Shown: positions 1-9,599, numbered from the stretch's first letter. The stretch: 64,000 nucleotides of DNA from Myceligenerans pegani (GCF_014892515.1 NZ_JADBGR010000068.1:1-64000), one strand, 5' to 3'. Translations and numbers: made by a program. Notes: generated by a model not told the origin, from the sequence alone.

Positions 1-836
1 CGCGTGGCCCAGAACGCTACCGCCGAGGCCGCCGCCACGTTGAGCGAGTCGACGCCGCCCGCCATCGGGATGCGGACCACCGTGTCGGCCGCGGCGACCG
101 CGCCGTGCGAGAGCCCGTCACCCTCCGTACCCAGCACGAGAGCAAGACGCTCGTGCCGGCCCGCGGCGATCTGCTCCACCAACTCGTCCAACGAGATCGA
201 GTCGTCGCTCAGCGCCAGCGCGGCGGTGGTGAAGCCGGCCGCACGCAGTTCCTCCAGACCGCCCGGCCACTTCTCCAGCCGCGTCCACGGCACCTGGAAG
301 ACGGTCCCCATCGAGACCCGCACCGAACGACGGTAGAGCGGGTCGGCACAACGCGGCGTGACCAGCACGGCATCCACCCCGAGCGCCGCGGCCGACCGGA
401 ACGCCGCACCCACGTTCGTGTGGTCCACCAGGTCCTCCAGCACGGCCACGCGCCGCGCCCCCGCTCCCCCGCGAGCGGCGGCCAGGATCTCGGCGACCGG
501 GGCGAGCGGCGGACGGTGCATCGCGGCGAGCGCGCCGCGATGCAGGTGGAACCCGGTGATCTCCTGGAGCACGGGCTCCTCGGCCACGTAGACCGGCACG
601 CCCGGACAGGCGGCGAGCGCGTCCGCCATCACGTCGAGCCAGCGGGGCGCCATGAGGAACGAGCGCGGCCGGTGGCCGGCCTCCAGCGCCCGGTGGATCA
701 CCTGGGTGCTCTCGGCGATGTAGAGGCCCTTGGCGGGTTCGTGCTTGCTGCGCAGGGCGACGTCGGTGAGGCGCGTGTAGTCCGCGAGCCGCTCGTCGGC
801 CGGGTCGTCGAGGTGGACGACGTCGGGGTTGGTCAC
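1..836 (-). CDS. SpoU/TrmH-family RNA 2'-O-methyltransferase (3' end cut by window edge)
   Basis: This SAM-dependent methyltransferase probably methylates a ribose 2'-OH in tRNA or rRNA. About 278 residues are visible and the gene continues past base 1. The three SpoU motifs are present: NVGAAFRSA in a strand-helix with the invariant Asn and Arg, then LGTEGDGL, then IPMAGGVDSLNVAAA, which forms the trefoil-knot SAM site. An N-terminal substrate-binding region of about 100 residues precedes them, as in the 23S rRNA/tRNA-type members. The start is a GTG with no strong ribosome-binding site. The target nucleotide cannot be told from sequence. Family assignment is firm; naming a specific trm or rlm gene would be a guess. 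Confidence 0.9.
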   Translation of the reverse strand, partial: MTNPDVVHLDDPADERLADYTRLTDVALRSKHEPAKGLYIAESTQVIHRALEAGHRPRSFLMAPRWLDVMADALAACPGVPVYVAEEPVLQEITGFHLHRGALAAMHRPPLAPVAEILAAARGGAGARRVAVLEDLVDHTNVGAAFRSAAALGVDAVLVTPRCADPLYRRSVRVSMGTVFQVPWTRLEKWPGGLEELRAAGFTTAALALSDDSISLDELVEQIAAGRHERLALVLGTEGDGLSHGAVAAADTVVRIPMAGGVDSLNVAAASAVAFWAT

Positions 837-859
837 GGTCCCCGATTCTGCCGCACAGG

Positions 860-878
860 CCGTTATCGCCCCGTTATC
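860..878. promoter_or_regulatory. Two CCGTTATC direct repeats spaced 11 bp, upstream of the sigma gene
   Basis: The octamer CCGTTATC occurs at 860-867 and again at 871-878, an 11-bp period that puts both copies on the same DNA face. They lie between the divergent methyltransferase and sigma-factor genes. A dimeric or cooperative regulator site is possible, but no regulator is identified and chance cannot be excluded. Confidence 0.3.
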
Positions 879-971
879 ACTGACAGCGAAATCCGGGTAC
901 TTCCCATGAAGCCCAATGGTTCGCTAATGTCCCCACCAAGGCAACTTCGTACACGACGAAGGAGATCAGTG

Positions 972-1697
972 ATGAGAACCGCCAGATCCTCCCGACCCCG
1001 CCGCTCCCGGAGTTCCGGCGCGCATCCCGCGCTCCCGCTCTCCTACCAGGAGATCATCGAGCGCACGCCGTCGCTCGACCCCGCGGAGGAGGCGCTGCTC
1101 CTCGAGCGGGCCGCCCTCGGCACGGCCGCCGCACGCACCCTCGCGAGGACCGCCGTCTCGCCGTCGCTGCGCGTCGACCTCGAAGCCAGGGTCAAGGCCG
1201 GGCAATACGCGAAGGAGCGGCTCGTCCTGGCGTACCTGCGCATCGTGCCCGACGTCGTGAGCGCCTATACCGGCCGCCTGCCGTTCATGGACCTCGTGCA
1301 GGAGGGCAACGTCGGCCTCGTGCGCGCCGCCGAGAACTACGACCCCGCCCACGGCACGTTCGCCGCCTTCGCCGCCCGCTGGGTGCGCCGCTCCGTGGTC
1401 CGCGCGATCGCCGCCGGGAGGCGCGCCGAGGCGCCGGACGGCGGGTCCTTTCACGACGGGACGCCCACGGCCGAGCAGTCGGTCCTGCGCCGCCGCGTGC
1501 GCCAGGCGCTCGCCCACCTGGACGCGGTCGAGGCCAAGGTGCTCGAGATGCGGTTCGGGCTCGTGGACGGCACCACCCGGACGCTCGAGGAGATCAGCCG
1601 CCGTCTCGGCGTGACCCGGGAGCGCGTGCAGCAGATCCTCAACGAGGCCCTGATCCGCCTCCGTGACGTCGTGGCGCCGCTGCCGGCCGTGGCCTGA
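972..1697 (+). CDS. Sigma-70 family RNA polymerase sigma factor
   Basis: This 241-residue sigma factor would direct RNA polymerase to a subset of promoters. Region 2 spans roughly residues 75-150, and its DLVQEGNVGLVRAAENYDP stretch resembles region 2.1-2.2 of primary sigma factors; FAARWVRRSVVRAI follows as region 2.4. Region 4 lies near the C-terminus, with the helix-turn-helix LEEISRRLGVTRERVQQIL. A recognisable region 3 and region 1.1 are missing, so it is shorter than a principal sigma but not a typical ECF factor. The ATG is supported by AAGGAG seven bases upstream. A weak CTTCG/CGAAG hairpin (945-961) touches that ribosome-binding site. No anti-sigma gene is adjacent, and its regulon is unknown. 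Confidence 0.88.
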   Translation: MRTARSSRPRRSRSSGAHPALPLSYQEIIERTPSLDPAEEALLLERAALGTAAARTLARTAVSPSLRVDLEARVKAGQYAKERLVLAYLRIVPDVVSAYTGRLPFMDLVQEGNVGLVRAAENYDPAHGTFAAFAARWVRRSVVRAIAAGRRAEAPDGGSFHDGTPTAEQSVLRRRVRQALAHLDAVEAKVLEMRFGLVDGTTRTLEEISRRLGVTRERVQQILNEALIRLRDVVAPLPAVA

Positions 1698-1833
1698 GCA
1701 CGCGACCGCCCGCGGCTCCGCAAGAACCCAGAGACTCCCCCGAGGGCGCACCCCGCGTGCGCAGGCCTCGCGGGCCGGTGGCCCGACAACGGCGTCGTCC
1801 CACCGGCCCGCGAGGATCACGTGCGGTCCGACA

Positions 1834-4800
1834 TCACGTACGGTCCAGCCTGGACACGACCTCGTCGAACGCCTCCTGGTAGGCGGTCGTGCGCGGATAG
1901 CCGCCGTGCAGGCCGATCTCGAACAGGTACGCCGAGCGGTCGACCTCCTCGGCCCCGCGGTCGATCTCGTTCGGCTCGTACCCGACCACGGGGAACCCCA
2001 GGAAGTCCGTGCGCCGCCACAGGTTGATCCACGCCGGCGGGCCGGGCCGCGGCGCCGCCGTCGCCCCGGTTCCCGTTGCCTCCTGTCCCGCCAGCTCCTG
2101 TCCCGCCACCTCGTGTCCCGTCGCGTCCGTTCCCGTCGTGGCGCCCGGCACGAGCAGCCCGCGCAGGCTGAGGTCCGGCGCGGGAGCCGGCTGGAGGTCG
2201 ACGTCGTCCACTCTCCACGGGTCGCCCGACCACGCGGGCGGGCCGACCGGCGGGAGGCCGAGCGCCTCGGGCCCGAGCAGCTCGGGGAAGAACCGGCCGA
2301 AGTAGGGACGGAGCTGGACGCCGTAGGTGAGCAGGCCGATCCGGCCATCGGCCGACACCTGCCGGTGCACCGGGTTGCCGGACCTGATGAGCACCACCGC
2401 CGCGGCGATGACGCCGCCGATGGAGTGCGCCGACAGCACCACGCGACGGCGGCGGGCGACGGCCTCGCGGTACGCGTCGTCGTCGACGTCGACCGCCGTG
2501 AGCCACGAGTCCACGCGGCTGCGCACCTCGGGGACCGCACGCTCGGCGTAGCTCGGCGGGCCGAACGGGTGGGCGCTGCGGGGCAGGAAGCACAGGACAT
2601 CCCAGAGCAGACCCCACGGCCGGGTGTCGTTGGCGACTGCTCCGGCCAGGGCGCTGGCGACCAGCGCGGCCGCGAGCGTGCCCAGCATCGGCACCGCCAG
2701 CGCGGCGAGCCAGGCCGGCACGGTGAACAGGCCGGACGGGTCGCCCATGAAGCCGGGGAGCGCCAGCGTGGCGGGGTCGCCCAGGTCACCGGGCGCCACC
2801 GCCAGCGGGACGGTGGCGACCAACGCGACCCAGGACGCGACGGCCAGTGCGGACACCGCGAGCTCGGAACGGTGGGACATCGCGGCGAGCTGCCGGGCGC
2901 GCAGGGCTCGCTGGGCGGCCGGGTTGAGCATGCCGGGATCGATCACGTCACCGGCACGCACGCCCGGGAGCCCGCGGCCGGCGGCCCGCGCGGCCCGGGC
3001 CCCGGGACCGCGGCGCGGCCCGTACGTGTCGACCGCGGGCGGGATCCACAGCGTGCCGCTGCGCACGGCGTCCACTCCCGCCGGCGCCACCAATGCCACC
3101 AGGAGGATCAGGGACACCACGACGATGACCGCGACGCTCGCGCCGAACTCCGTGTACACGGGCGGGACGGGCACGATCTCGCCCGGGTCGGCGTCGATCA
3201 CGACCTCGACGAACAGCCCGCCGCGGGACTCGGGCACGACGACGCCCGTCGGGGCGGAGCGCAGATACCACTGCACCCCCACGACGGCGAGGCTGGAGAA
3301 GATCGCCGCGGCCGCCGTCGAGAGCAGGAGGAACACGCCCGGCCCCGCTCCGCCCCAGCCCTCGGCACGCGAACCGTTCGCCCGCCGACGGGCCACCGCC
3401 CACGCGGCGGGAACCGCGAGCGCGACCACCGCCACGGACAGCAGCACGGCCCGGACGGTGATCGGCAAGGGCTGCCCGCCCGGGGCGGCGAGCGTGGCCA
3501 CCGCCGTGCAGGCCGTCGCGACCAGCGGAGGGAGGAGCCAGACCACCGTCAGCGCGGCGCCCGGGCGGCGGGCGCGCCGCCACACCAGGGCCGCCGACGC
3601 GATCCCCGTGAGCGCGACGACCAGGAGGCCCGGCGTCGCCTCGATCCCGATCAGCCGCGGCGTCTCGGCCGGCGGGTCGGCGCGGGCCAGTGTGACCCAC
3701 GCCCCCGCCCAGACCAGCAGGCCGGCGACGAGCAGGGCGAACGCGGCGCGAGGCTTCCAGCGAGGCGCCTCGACCTGGACGCCGTCGTCGTCGGTGCGCA
3801 GGGCGACGATCCACGTGGCCACCATCGCCACGGCGAAGCCCGGCGCGGCCGCCCAGGCCGTGCGCTCCGACGTCCACAGCATGAGCGCCGAGAGCAGGCC
3901 GAGCGCCGCGGCCAGGTGGCTGTAGAGCGCCCCCGTGCCGGTGCGGCGCGTCCAGAAGCCGGGACGACGTAGGACGGGACCGTCGCCGGACGCCGCCGTC
4001 TCGCCGGCCATCAGTGCGGAGACACGGGACTCGAACTTGACGCTGCCGCTGTGCGCGATGAGCACCAGGACGGCGACGGCGACCACCGACACGAGCGACA
4101 GCCAGCCGAGCCGGTCGCCGTGGTCCAGGCGAGCCATCCAGTACAGCTCGTCGGGAATGCGCGCGCAGACGGAGACGGTCTCGCCGGCCACCAGCCCCAT
4201 GCACCGGGTACCGATCGTGGACAGGGCGATCGCGGCCGTCGTCGTCGTGAACAGGAGCGTGAGGAACAGGGCGAAGACCCTGGTGAGCGCGGCCGAGGGG
4301 TCGGGCAGGATGCGACCGGCCGTGGGTTCGCGCAGCGCGGGCGGGATGCGCCGGGCCCAGTACCCGGCGTTCGCCAGCCCGAACGGCACGATCGCCACCC
4401 ACATCACCCGCGTCGCCGCCGTGCCGACGAGACCGAGCACCCCGCCGAACGGCAGGCGGCCCAGGCGTGACATCGCACCCCAGGAGTAGGCCTCGCGGCG
4501 CACGTCGTTACGGATCTCGTGCGGGTCACCCGCGGGGATCTCCCGGTCCCGTACGTCGCCCGGCGCCGGCTCGCGGTCGCGGGCGTCGGCCTCGGGGGTC
4601 GGCACCCAGAAGCTGCCGAGGCCGTCCCCGTCGGTCTGGACCACCTCGCCGGCGGGCAGGTCGAGGATGTGGTGCGGCTGCGGGCTCGCCACGCCGTGGA
4701 TCCGCAGCTCGAGGATGTCCTGGCCGGGGGCGACGGGGACGTGCCGGCCCGGGGGCTCGTCGCGCCGCACCGCCTGCGGCTCGGCGCGGGCGGCGTCCGG

Positions 4801-4881
4801 CCGCTCGGGCTGCTCGGCCCGCTCGGGCTCCTCGCGGTCGGTGGCGGGCTGCGGGGAGTCTGGCTCACGCACGTGGCTCAT
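1834..4881 (-). CDS. Very large polytopic membrane protein with hydrolase-like SHSIGG motif, function unknown
   Basis: I do not recognise a characterised family. The 1015-residue protein has an acidic, proline-rich N-terminus, then the segment ELRIHGVASPQP that resembles the start of an alpha/beta-hydrolase-type region. About ten or more hydrophobic segments follow in several blocks, with a large hydrophilic C-terminal region. There, VVLSAHSIGGVIAAA looks like a nucleophile elbow (G/A-H-S-x-G-G), which suggests an intracellular or membrane-linked lipase or esterase activity; this is inference. The ATG at 4881 was chosen over upstream in-frame codons because homology-like sequence starts there and AAGG precedes it. 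The gene stands alone, downstream of the ABC exporter operon on the opposite side of a short gap. Confidence 0.7.
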   Translation of the reverse strand: MSHVREPDSPQPATDREEPERAEQPERPDAARAEPQAVRRDEPPGRHVPVAPGQDILELRIHGVASPQPHHILDLPAGEVVQTDGDGLGSFWVPTPEADARDREPAPGDVRDREIPAGDPHEIRNDVRREAYSWGAMSRLGRLPFGGVLGLVGTAATRVMWVAIVPFGLANAGYWARRIPPALREPTAGRILPDPSAALTRVFALFLTLLFTTTTAAIALSTIGTRCMGLVAGETVSVCARIPDELYWMARLDHGDRLGWLSLVSVVAVAVLVLIAHSGSVKFESRVSALMAGETAASGDGPVLRRPGFWTRRTGTGALYSHLAAALGLLSALMLWTSERTAWAAAPGFAVAMVATWIVALRTDDDGVQVEAPRWKPRAAFALLVAGLLVWAGAWVTLARADPPAETPRLIGIEATPGLLVVALTGIASAALVWRRARRPGAALTVVWLLPPLVATACTAVATLAAPGGQPLPITVRAVLLSVAVVALAVPAAWAVARRRANGSRAEGWGGAGPGVFLLLSTAAAAIFSSLAVVGVQWYLRSAPTGVVVPESRGGLFVEVVIDADPGEIVPVPPVYTEFGASVAVIVVVSLILLVALVAPAGVDAVRSGTLWIPPAVDTYGPRRGPGARAARAAGRGLPGVRAGDVIDPGMLNPAAQRALRARQLAAMSHRSELAVSALAVASWVALVATVPLAVAPGDLGDPATLALPGFMGDPSGLFTVPAWLAALAVPMLGTLAAALVASALAGAVANDTRPWGLLWDVLCFLPRSAHPFGPPSYAERAVPEVRSRVDSWLTAVDVDDDAYREAVARRRRVVLSAHSIGGVIAAAVVLIRSGNPVHRQVSADGRIGLLTYGVQLRPYFGRFFPELLGPEALGLPPVGPPAWSGDPWRVDDVDLQPAPAPDLSLRGLLVPGATTGTDATGHEVAGQELAGQEATGTGATAAPRPGPPAWINLWRRTDFLGFPVVGYEPNEIDRGAEEVDRSAYLFEIGLHGGYPRTTAYQEAFDEVVSRLDRT

Positions 4882-4955
4882 GGATGCCTTCTGTGACGGG
4901 GTCAGGACAACAGAACGCCACCAAACTAGGACGGACACCGCATTTGCGCTAGGGC

Positions 4956-7058
4956 TCAGGCGGGAGCGGGAGCCTCCTGCCCCTCCGGCGCCGGCTCCTC
5001 GTCCGTCACCGGCGCCGCGAACTGGCTCTCGTAGAGGCGCGCGTACGCGCCGCCCGCCGCGAGCAGTTCCGCGTGGGAGCCCTGCTCCACGATGTCGCCG
5101 TGCTCCATCACGAGGATCACGTCGGCGTCGCGGATCGTGGACAGGCGGTGGGCGATCACGAACGCCGTGCGGCCCTGGCGCAGCCGGTGCATCGCCTCCT
5201 GGACGAGCACCTCCGTGCGCGTGTCGACGGAGCTCGTCGCCTCGTCGAGCACCAGGATCTCCGGGTCGGCGAGGAACGCGCGGGCGATCGTCAGGAGCTG
5301 CTTCTCGCCCGCCGAGAGGCTCGATCCCTCGTCGTCGATCTCGGTCCGGTAGCCGTCCGGCAGGGTGCGCACGAACGGGTCCACGTGCGTGGCGCGGGCG
5401 GCCTCCAGGAACTCCTCGTCGGTGATCTCGCGCCGCACGCCGTAGCGCAGGTTCTCCTCGATGGAACCCTTGAACAGCCACGTGTCCTGGAGCACCATCC
5501 CGATGCTGCCGCGCAGCGCCTCGCGCGTCATCTCGCGGGTGTCGACGCCGCCGAGCGTGATACGGCCGCCATTCACCTCGTAGAAGCGCATCAGGAGGTT
5601 CACCAGCGTCGTCTTGCCCGCGCCCGTCGGCCCGACGATCGCGACCGTCTGCCCCGGCTCCGCCGTCAGGTCCAGCCCGGTGATCAGGGGCTTGGCCGGG
5701 TCGTACGAGAACTCGACGTCCTCGAACACCACGCGTCCCCGCACCGGGCCGCCCTCGCCCGGCGGCACCGGACGGGCCGGGTCCGGCTCCTGCTCCGGGG
5801 CGTCGAGCAGGTCGAAGACCCGCTCGATCGACGCCACGCCCGACTGCAGCAGGTTCATCATCGAGGCGACCTGCGTCAGCGGCTGCGTGAACTGGCGGGA
5901 GTACTGGATGAACGCCTGCACGTCGCCGATGGTCAGCTGCCCCGACGCCACCCGCAGGCCGCCCACCACCGCGATCACCACGTAGTTGAGGTTCCCGATG
6001 AAGCCCATCGACGGCTGCATCGTGCCGGAGATGAACTGCGCGTTACGGGTCGCGACGTGCAGGCGCTCGTTCTCCTGGGCGAACGTCTCCGCCGCGGTGC
6101 GCTGCTGCCCGTACACCCGCACGAGCGAGTGCCCGGTGAACATCTCCTCGATGTGCGCGTTGAGCCTGCCGGTGCTGGACCACTGCTCGATGAACTGCGG
6201 CTGGCTGCGCTTCGCGATCTGCATCGTGACCACCACCGACAGGGGCACGGTCACGAGCGCCACCAGCGCCAGGATCCACGAGATCCAGAACATCATGGCC
6301 AGCACGCCCACCACGGTCAGCAGGGAGGTGACCAGCTGCGCGAGGGTCTGGGTGGCCGTCTGGGACGCGTTGTCGATGTCGTTGGTGACGCGCGACAGGA
6401 TCTCCCCGCGCCGCTGCCTGTCGACGTACGACAGCGGGATGCGGTGCAGCTTCGCCTCGACGTCGTCGCGCAGGCGGCGCATGGTGTTCTGCACGGCCAC
6501 CGCCGTGATCCGCGCCTGCAGCCAGCCGAACACGAACGCCGCCACGTACACGGCCACCGCCCAGGCGAGGACGGTGATCAGCTGTCCGGTGTCGATGCCC
6601 TGGCCGGCCACCACGCCGGTCATGCCCGAGAGCATGTCGGCCAACTGGTCCTCGCCCCGGGCGCGCAGCCCCGCCACGATCCCCTCGGTCGGGGTCCCCG
6701 CCGGGACCTGACCGCCGAGCATCGTGCCGACCACGCCGCGGAAGATGACGTTCGTCGCCTCGCCGAGGATCTTCGGGCCCGCCACGGTGAGCGCGACCGA
6801 GATCACGCCGAACAGGGTCAGGACCACCACGCGCGCCCGCTCGGGCCGCATGACCGCGGCGAAGCGCCTCAGCGACCCGGTGAAGTCGAGCGCCTTCTCG
6901 GCCGGCATGCCCATCCCGCCCATCGGGCCGGCCCCCGGGCCGCGCCGGGCACCGCCGCGCAGGGCCTCGCGCGTCGTCTCCTCGTCGGCGGTCCTGGACC
7001 CAGGGGTCCCGGCGTCGCCGGCGGCGTCGCCCGACGGCGTCCCGTTCTGCGCGCTCAT
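4956..7058 (-). CDS. ABC exporter half-transporter (TMD-NBD), second subunit
   Basis: This 700-residue protein is a half-transporter with six predicted membrane helices (about residues 75-370) followed by an ATPase domain. The nucleotide-binding domain has Walker A GPTGAGKTT, the signature LSAGEKQLL and Walker B ILVLDEATSSVD with the catalytic Glu retained. Its ATG overlaps the stop of the preceding ABC gene (ATGA), so the two are translationally coupled and very likely form a heterodimer of the multidrug/TmrAB or LmrCD type. A Gly/Met-rich cytoplasmic N-terminal tail of about 70 residues is present. It sits in a tetR-ABC-ABC operon, so export of a toxic ligand sensed by the TetR protein is expected; the substrate is unknown. 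Confidence 0.93.
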   Translation of the reverse strand: MSAQNGTPSGDAAGDAGTPGSRTADEETTREALRGGARRGPGAGPMGGMGMPAEKALDFTGSLRRFAAVMRPERARVVVLTLFGVISVALTVAGPKILGEATNVIFRGVVGTMLGGQVPAGTPTEGIVAGLRARGEDQLADMLSGMTGVVAGQGIDTGQLITVLAWAVAVYVAAFVFGWLQARITAVAVQNTMRRLRDDVEAKLHRIPLSYVDRQRRGEILSRVTNDIDNASQTATQTLAQLVTSLLTVVGVLAMMFWISWILALVALVTVPLSVVVTMQIAKRSQPQFIEQWSSTGRLNAHIEEMFTGHSLVRVYGQQRTAAETFAQENERLHVATRNAQFISGTMQPSMGFIGNLNYVVIAVVGGLRVASGQLTIGDVQAFIQYSRQFTQPLTQVASMMNLLQSGVASIERVFDLLDAPEQEPDPARPVPPGEGGPVRGRVVFEDVEFSYDPAKPLITGLDLTAEPGQTVAIVGPTGAGKTTLVNLLMRFYEVNGGRITLGGVDTREMTREALRGSIGMVLQDTWLFKGSIEENLRYGVRREITDEEFLEAARATHVDPFVRTLPDGYRTEIDDEGSSLSAGEKQLLTIARAFLADPEILVLDEATSSVDTRTEVLVQEAMHRLRQGRTAFVIAHRLSTIRDADVILVMEHGDIVEQGSHAELLAAGGAYARLYESQFAAPVTDEEPAPEGQEAPAPA

Positions 7059-8821
7059 GCCGCCTCCTCCAGGCTCATCTGGCTCGTCACGATCTCCTCG
7101 TAGGTCTCGCTGTAGTCCGGATGGTCCCGGTCGAGCAGCTCGTGGTGCCGCCCGCGGCCGACGATCCTCCCGTGGTCGAGCACGAGGATCTGATCGGCGT
7201 CACGGATCGTCGCCACGCGCTGCGCCACGACGATCACCGTGGACTCCCGGGTACGGGGCGCGAGGGCTGCCCGCAGCCGGGCGTCGGTGGCGTAGTCCAG
7301 CGCGGAGAACGAGTCGTCGAACAGGTAGACCTTCGGTTCGCGCACCACGGCACGTGCCATCGCCAGGCGCTGGCGCTGGCCGCCGGAGAAGGTGCTGCCG
7401 CCCTGTCCGACCGGCGCGTCGAGGCCTCCGGGCAGCGCCTCCACGAAGTCCCGCGCCTGGACGATCTCCAGCGCCCGCCACATCTCGGCCTCGGTCGCGT
7501 CCGGCTTGCCGTAGCGCAGATTGCTGGCGATCGTGCCGCTGAACAGGAACGCCTTCTGCGGCACCATGCCGAGCAGCGAGCCCAGGTCGTCGGTGCTCAG
7601 GCGCCGCACGTCGACGCCGTCGATCAGCACGCGGCCACCGGTCGCGTCGAACAGCCGCGGCACCAGGTTCAGGAGCGTGGTCTTGCCCGCGCCCGTGGAG
7701 CCGATGATCGCCGTGGTCTCCCCCGGGCGAGCCGTGAAGCTCAGGTCGTGCAGCACCGGCGCCTCGGCTCCCGGGTACCCGAAGGTGACGTCGTCGAACG
7801 TGATCAGGCCACGTGGGCCGGCGCCGTCGGACAGGCCGGCCAGCGGGGCCGGCTCGGCCGGCTCGCCGACCGACGTCCTCGTGCCGAGCACCTCCGCGAT
7901 GCGGCCCGCCGCGACGGCGGCGCGCGGCACCATCATGACCATCATCGTGGACATCATCACGGCCATGAGGATGAACATCAGGTACGCGATGAACGCGGTC
8001 AGCGCGCCGATCTGCATCTCCCCGGAGTCGATGCGGCCGGCGCCGAACCAGAGCACGGCCACGCTCGACAGGTTCATGATGAGCATGACCAGCGGGAACG
8101 CCATCGCCATGAGCTTGCCCGCCCCGAGCGACGTGTCGTAGAGGGCCTCGTTGGCGACGTCGAACCGCTCGGCCTCGCGCCGCTCGCGGACGAACGCGCG
8201 CACCACGCGCAGGCCGGTGATCTGCTCGCGCAGCACGCTGTTGATCGCGTCGATCCGGCTCTGCATGGCCCGGAAGTACGGCACCATGCGCCACATCAGC
8301 AGCCCCACGCACACCAGCAGCACCGGGACGACGACGAGCAGCAGCATGGACAGCTCCACGTCCTCCTGCAGCGCCATGATCACCCCGCCCACCAGCATGA
8401 TCGGCGCCATCACCATGATGGTGAACATCATGATCAGCACCTGCTGCACCTGCTGGACGTCGTTGGTGGTGCGGGTGATGAGGGTCGGCGCCCCGAACTG
8501 TCCCACCTCGCGGGCGCTGAACGTCTGCACCGTCGAGAACAGGTCCCGCCGGACGTCCCGGCCGAACGCGGTGGCGGCCCTCGCGCCGAGGTACACCGCG
8601 CCGACCGCCGTGGCGGCCTGCAGCAGGCTCACGCCGAGCATCCAGCCGCCGGTCCGCCAGATGTAGGCGATGTCGCCCTGCACCACGCCGTTGTCGATGA
8701 TGTCGGCGTTCAGCGACGGCAGGTAGAGATTGGCCAGCGTCTGCAGGAGCTGGAGCACCAGCAGCAGAGCGACGGCCACCCAGTACGGGCGCAGGTACCT
8801 GCGCATGAGCGTGATGAGCAA
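7055..8821 (-). CDS. ABC exporter half-transporter (TMD-NBD), first subunit
   Basis: This 588-residue half-transporter has membrane helices in roughly the first 310 residues, then an ATPase domain with Walker A GSTGAGKTT, signature FSGGQRQRL and Walker B VYLFDDSFSALD. The Walker B motif ends in Asp-Asp rather than Asp-Glu, so the catalytic Glu is replaced. In heterodimeric exporters this marks the degenerate site, and the partner at 4956-7058 carries the intact Glu. I chose the TTG at 8821 because GAGGAAG, at the end of the tetR gene, lies about six bases upstream; an in-frame ATG at 8806 lacks a site. It follows tetR by one base and overlaps its partner by ATGA, so the three genes form one operon. 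Confidence 0.92.
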   Translation of the reverse strand: MLITLMRRYLRPYWVAVALLLVLQLLQTLANLYLPSLNADIIDNGVVQGDIAYIWRTGGWMLGVSLLQAATAVGAVYLGARAATAFGRDVRRDLFSTVQTFSAREVGQFGAPTLITRTTNDVQQVQQVLIMMFTIMVMAPIMLVGGVIMALQEDVELSMLLLVVVPVLLVCVGLLMWRMVPYFRAMQSRIDAINSVLREQITGLRVVRAFVRERREAERFDVANEALYDTSLGAGKLMAMAFPLVMLIMNLSSVAVLWFGAGRIDSGEMQIGALTAFIAYLMFILMAVMMSTMMVMMVPRAAVAAGRIAEVLGTRTSVGEPAEPAPLAGLSDGAGPRGLITFDDVTFGYPGAEAPVLHDLSFTARPGETTAIIGSTGAGKTTLLNLVPRLFDATGGRVLIDGVDVRRLSTDDLGSLLGMVPQKAFLFSGTIASNLRYGKPDATEAEMWRALEIVQARDFVEALPGGLDAPVGQGGSTFSGGQRQRLAMARAVVREPKVYLFDDSFSALDYATDARLRAALAPRTRESTVIVVAQRVATIRDADQILVLDHGRIVGRGRHHELLDRDHPDYSETYEEIVTSQMSLEEAA

Positions 8822-8822
8822 T

Positions 8823-9599
8823 TCAGTCTTCCTCGCTGTGATGAGAGGCCGCGCTGCCGCCGGCGTACGCGGCGGGGGGCGAGTAATGGGTATCAGGAAC
8901 CTTCTGCTCCGGCGAGCGCTTTTCGCCGACGATCCCGTGGACCAGCGCGTCGGCGAGAACATCGGCCGGGAGGGGCGCGGTCAGCTCCTCCGGCCCCGCC
9001 CAGCGGTGCGCGGTGGCCGCCTCGATCAGCGCGACGGCCACCGCGAGCGGCACCCGCAGGTGGTCCAGGTCCTGGGCGAGCACGCGGCCCAGGCTCTCCT
9101 CGATCACCGTGCGGCGCGTTTCCTTCTGCGCCATGAGTCGCGACCGCATCTCGTGCGCGCGCTCCTGGTGCGCGGGATCCCGCGCGTCCATGGGCTCGCG
9201 GCCGTGCATCGCGCGCAGCACCATGACCCACGCGGTGGCCTCCTCCGAGCGCCGCTGGCCGAGCTCGATGATCCGCCGCACCCGCTCCACGAGCGGCAGC
9301 CGGGCGTCGACGGACTCGAGGTCCGCGCGGGCGTTCGCCGGGTCCGAGGCCCGCAGCAGCCCCTTCAGGGCGACCTCGCCGATCAGGCACGCCTTGTCAC
9401 CGAACGCGCGGAACAGGGTGCCCTCGGCGACACCCGCGGCGTCGGCGAGCTCGCGCGAGGTCGCGTCGACGCCGCGCTCCGCGACGAGCGGCATCACGGC
9501 CTCGACGATCGCGGCCCGACGGTCCTCCGGCGCCATCGGCGCGGCGCGGCGACGCCCGTCGCCCGCAGCCGTGGCGGAGGTCTCTCGACTGTATGGCAC
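8823..9599 (-). CDS. TetR-family transcriptional repressor of the ABC exporter operon
   Basis: This 258-residue regulator has an N-terminal TetR helix-turn-helix at about residues 28-75 (ATSRELADAAGVAEGTLFRAFGDK), preceded by a basic tail. A helical ligand-binding domain of about 150 residues follows. It is the first gene of the operon with the two ABC half-transporters, whose start codon lies immediately after its stop. A near-perfect inverted repeat 16 bases upstream of the start is the likely operator, so autorepression and induction by an exporter substrate are expected by analogy with other TetR-ABC efflux operons. The ligand cannot be predicted. Confidence 0.92.
   Translation of the reverse strand: MPYSRETSATAAGDGRRRAAPMAPEDRRAAIVEAVMPLVAERGVDATSRELADAAGVAEGTLFRAFGDKACLIGEVALKGLLRASDPANARADLESVDARLPLVERVRRIIELGQRRSEEATAWVMVLRAMHGREPMDARDPAHQERAHEMRSRLMAQKETRRTVIEESLGRVLAQDLDHLRVPLAVAVALIEAATAHRWAGPEELTAPLPADVLADALVHGIVGEKRSPEQKVPDTHYSPPAAYAGGSAASHHSEED

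Noticed and set aside
105-971. Long open frame continuing upstream of the sigma factor
   Set aside because: It lies opposite the SpoU-type gene, is Arg/His-rich without family features, and the sigma ATG has its own ribosome-binding site at 959-964.
1663-3972. 769-residue open frame opposite the large membrane protein
   Set aside because: Arg/Gly/Asp/His-rich composition is typical of an antisense frame in GC-rich coding DNA; the minus strand shows membrane helices and a coherent protein.
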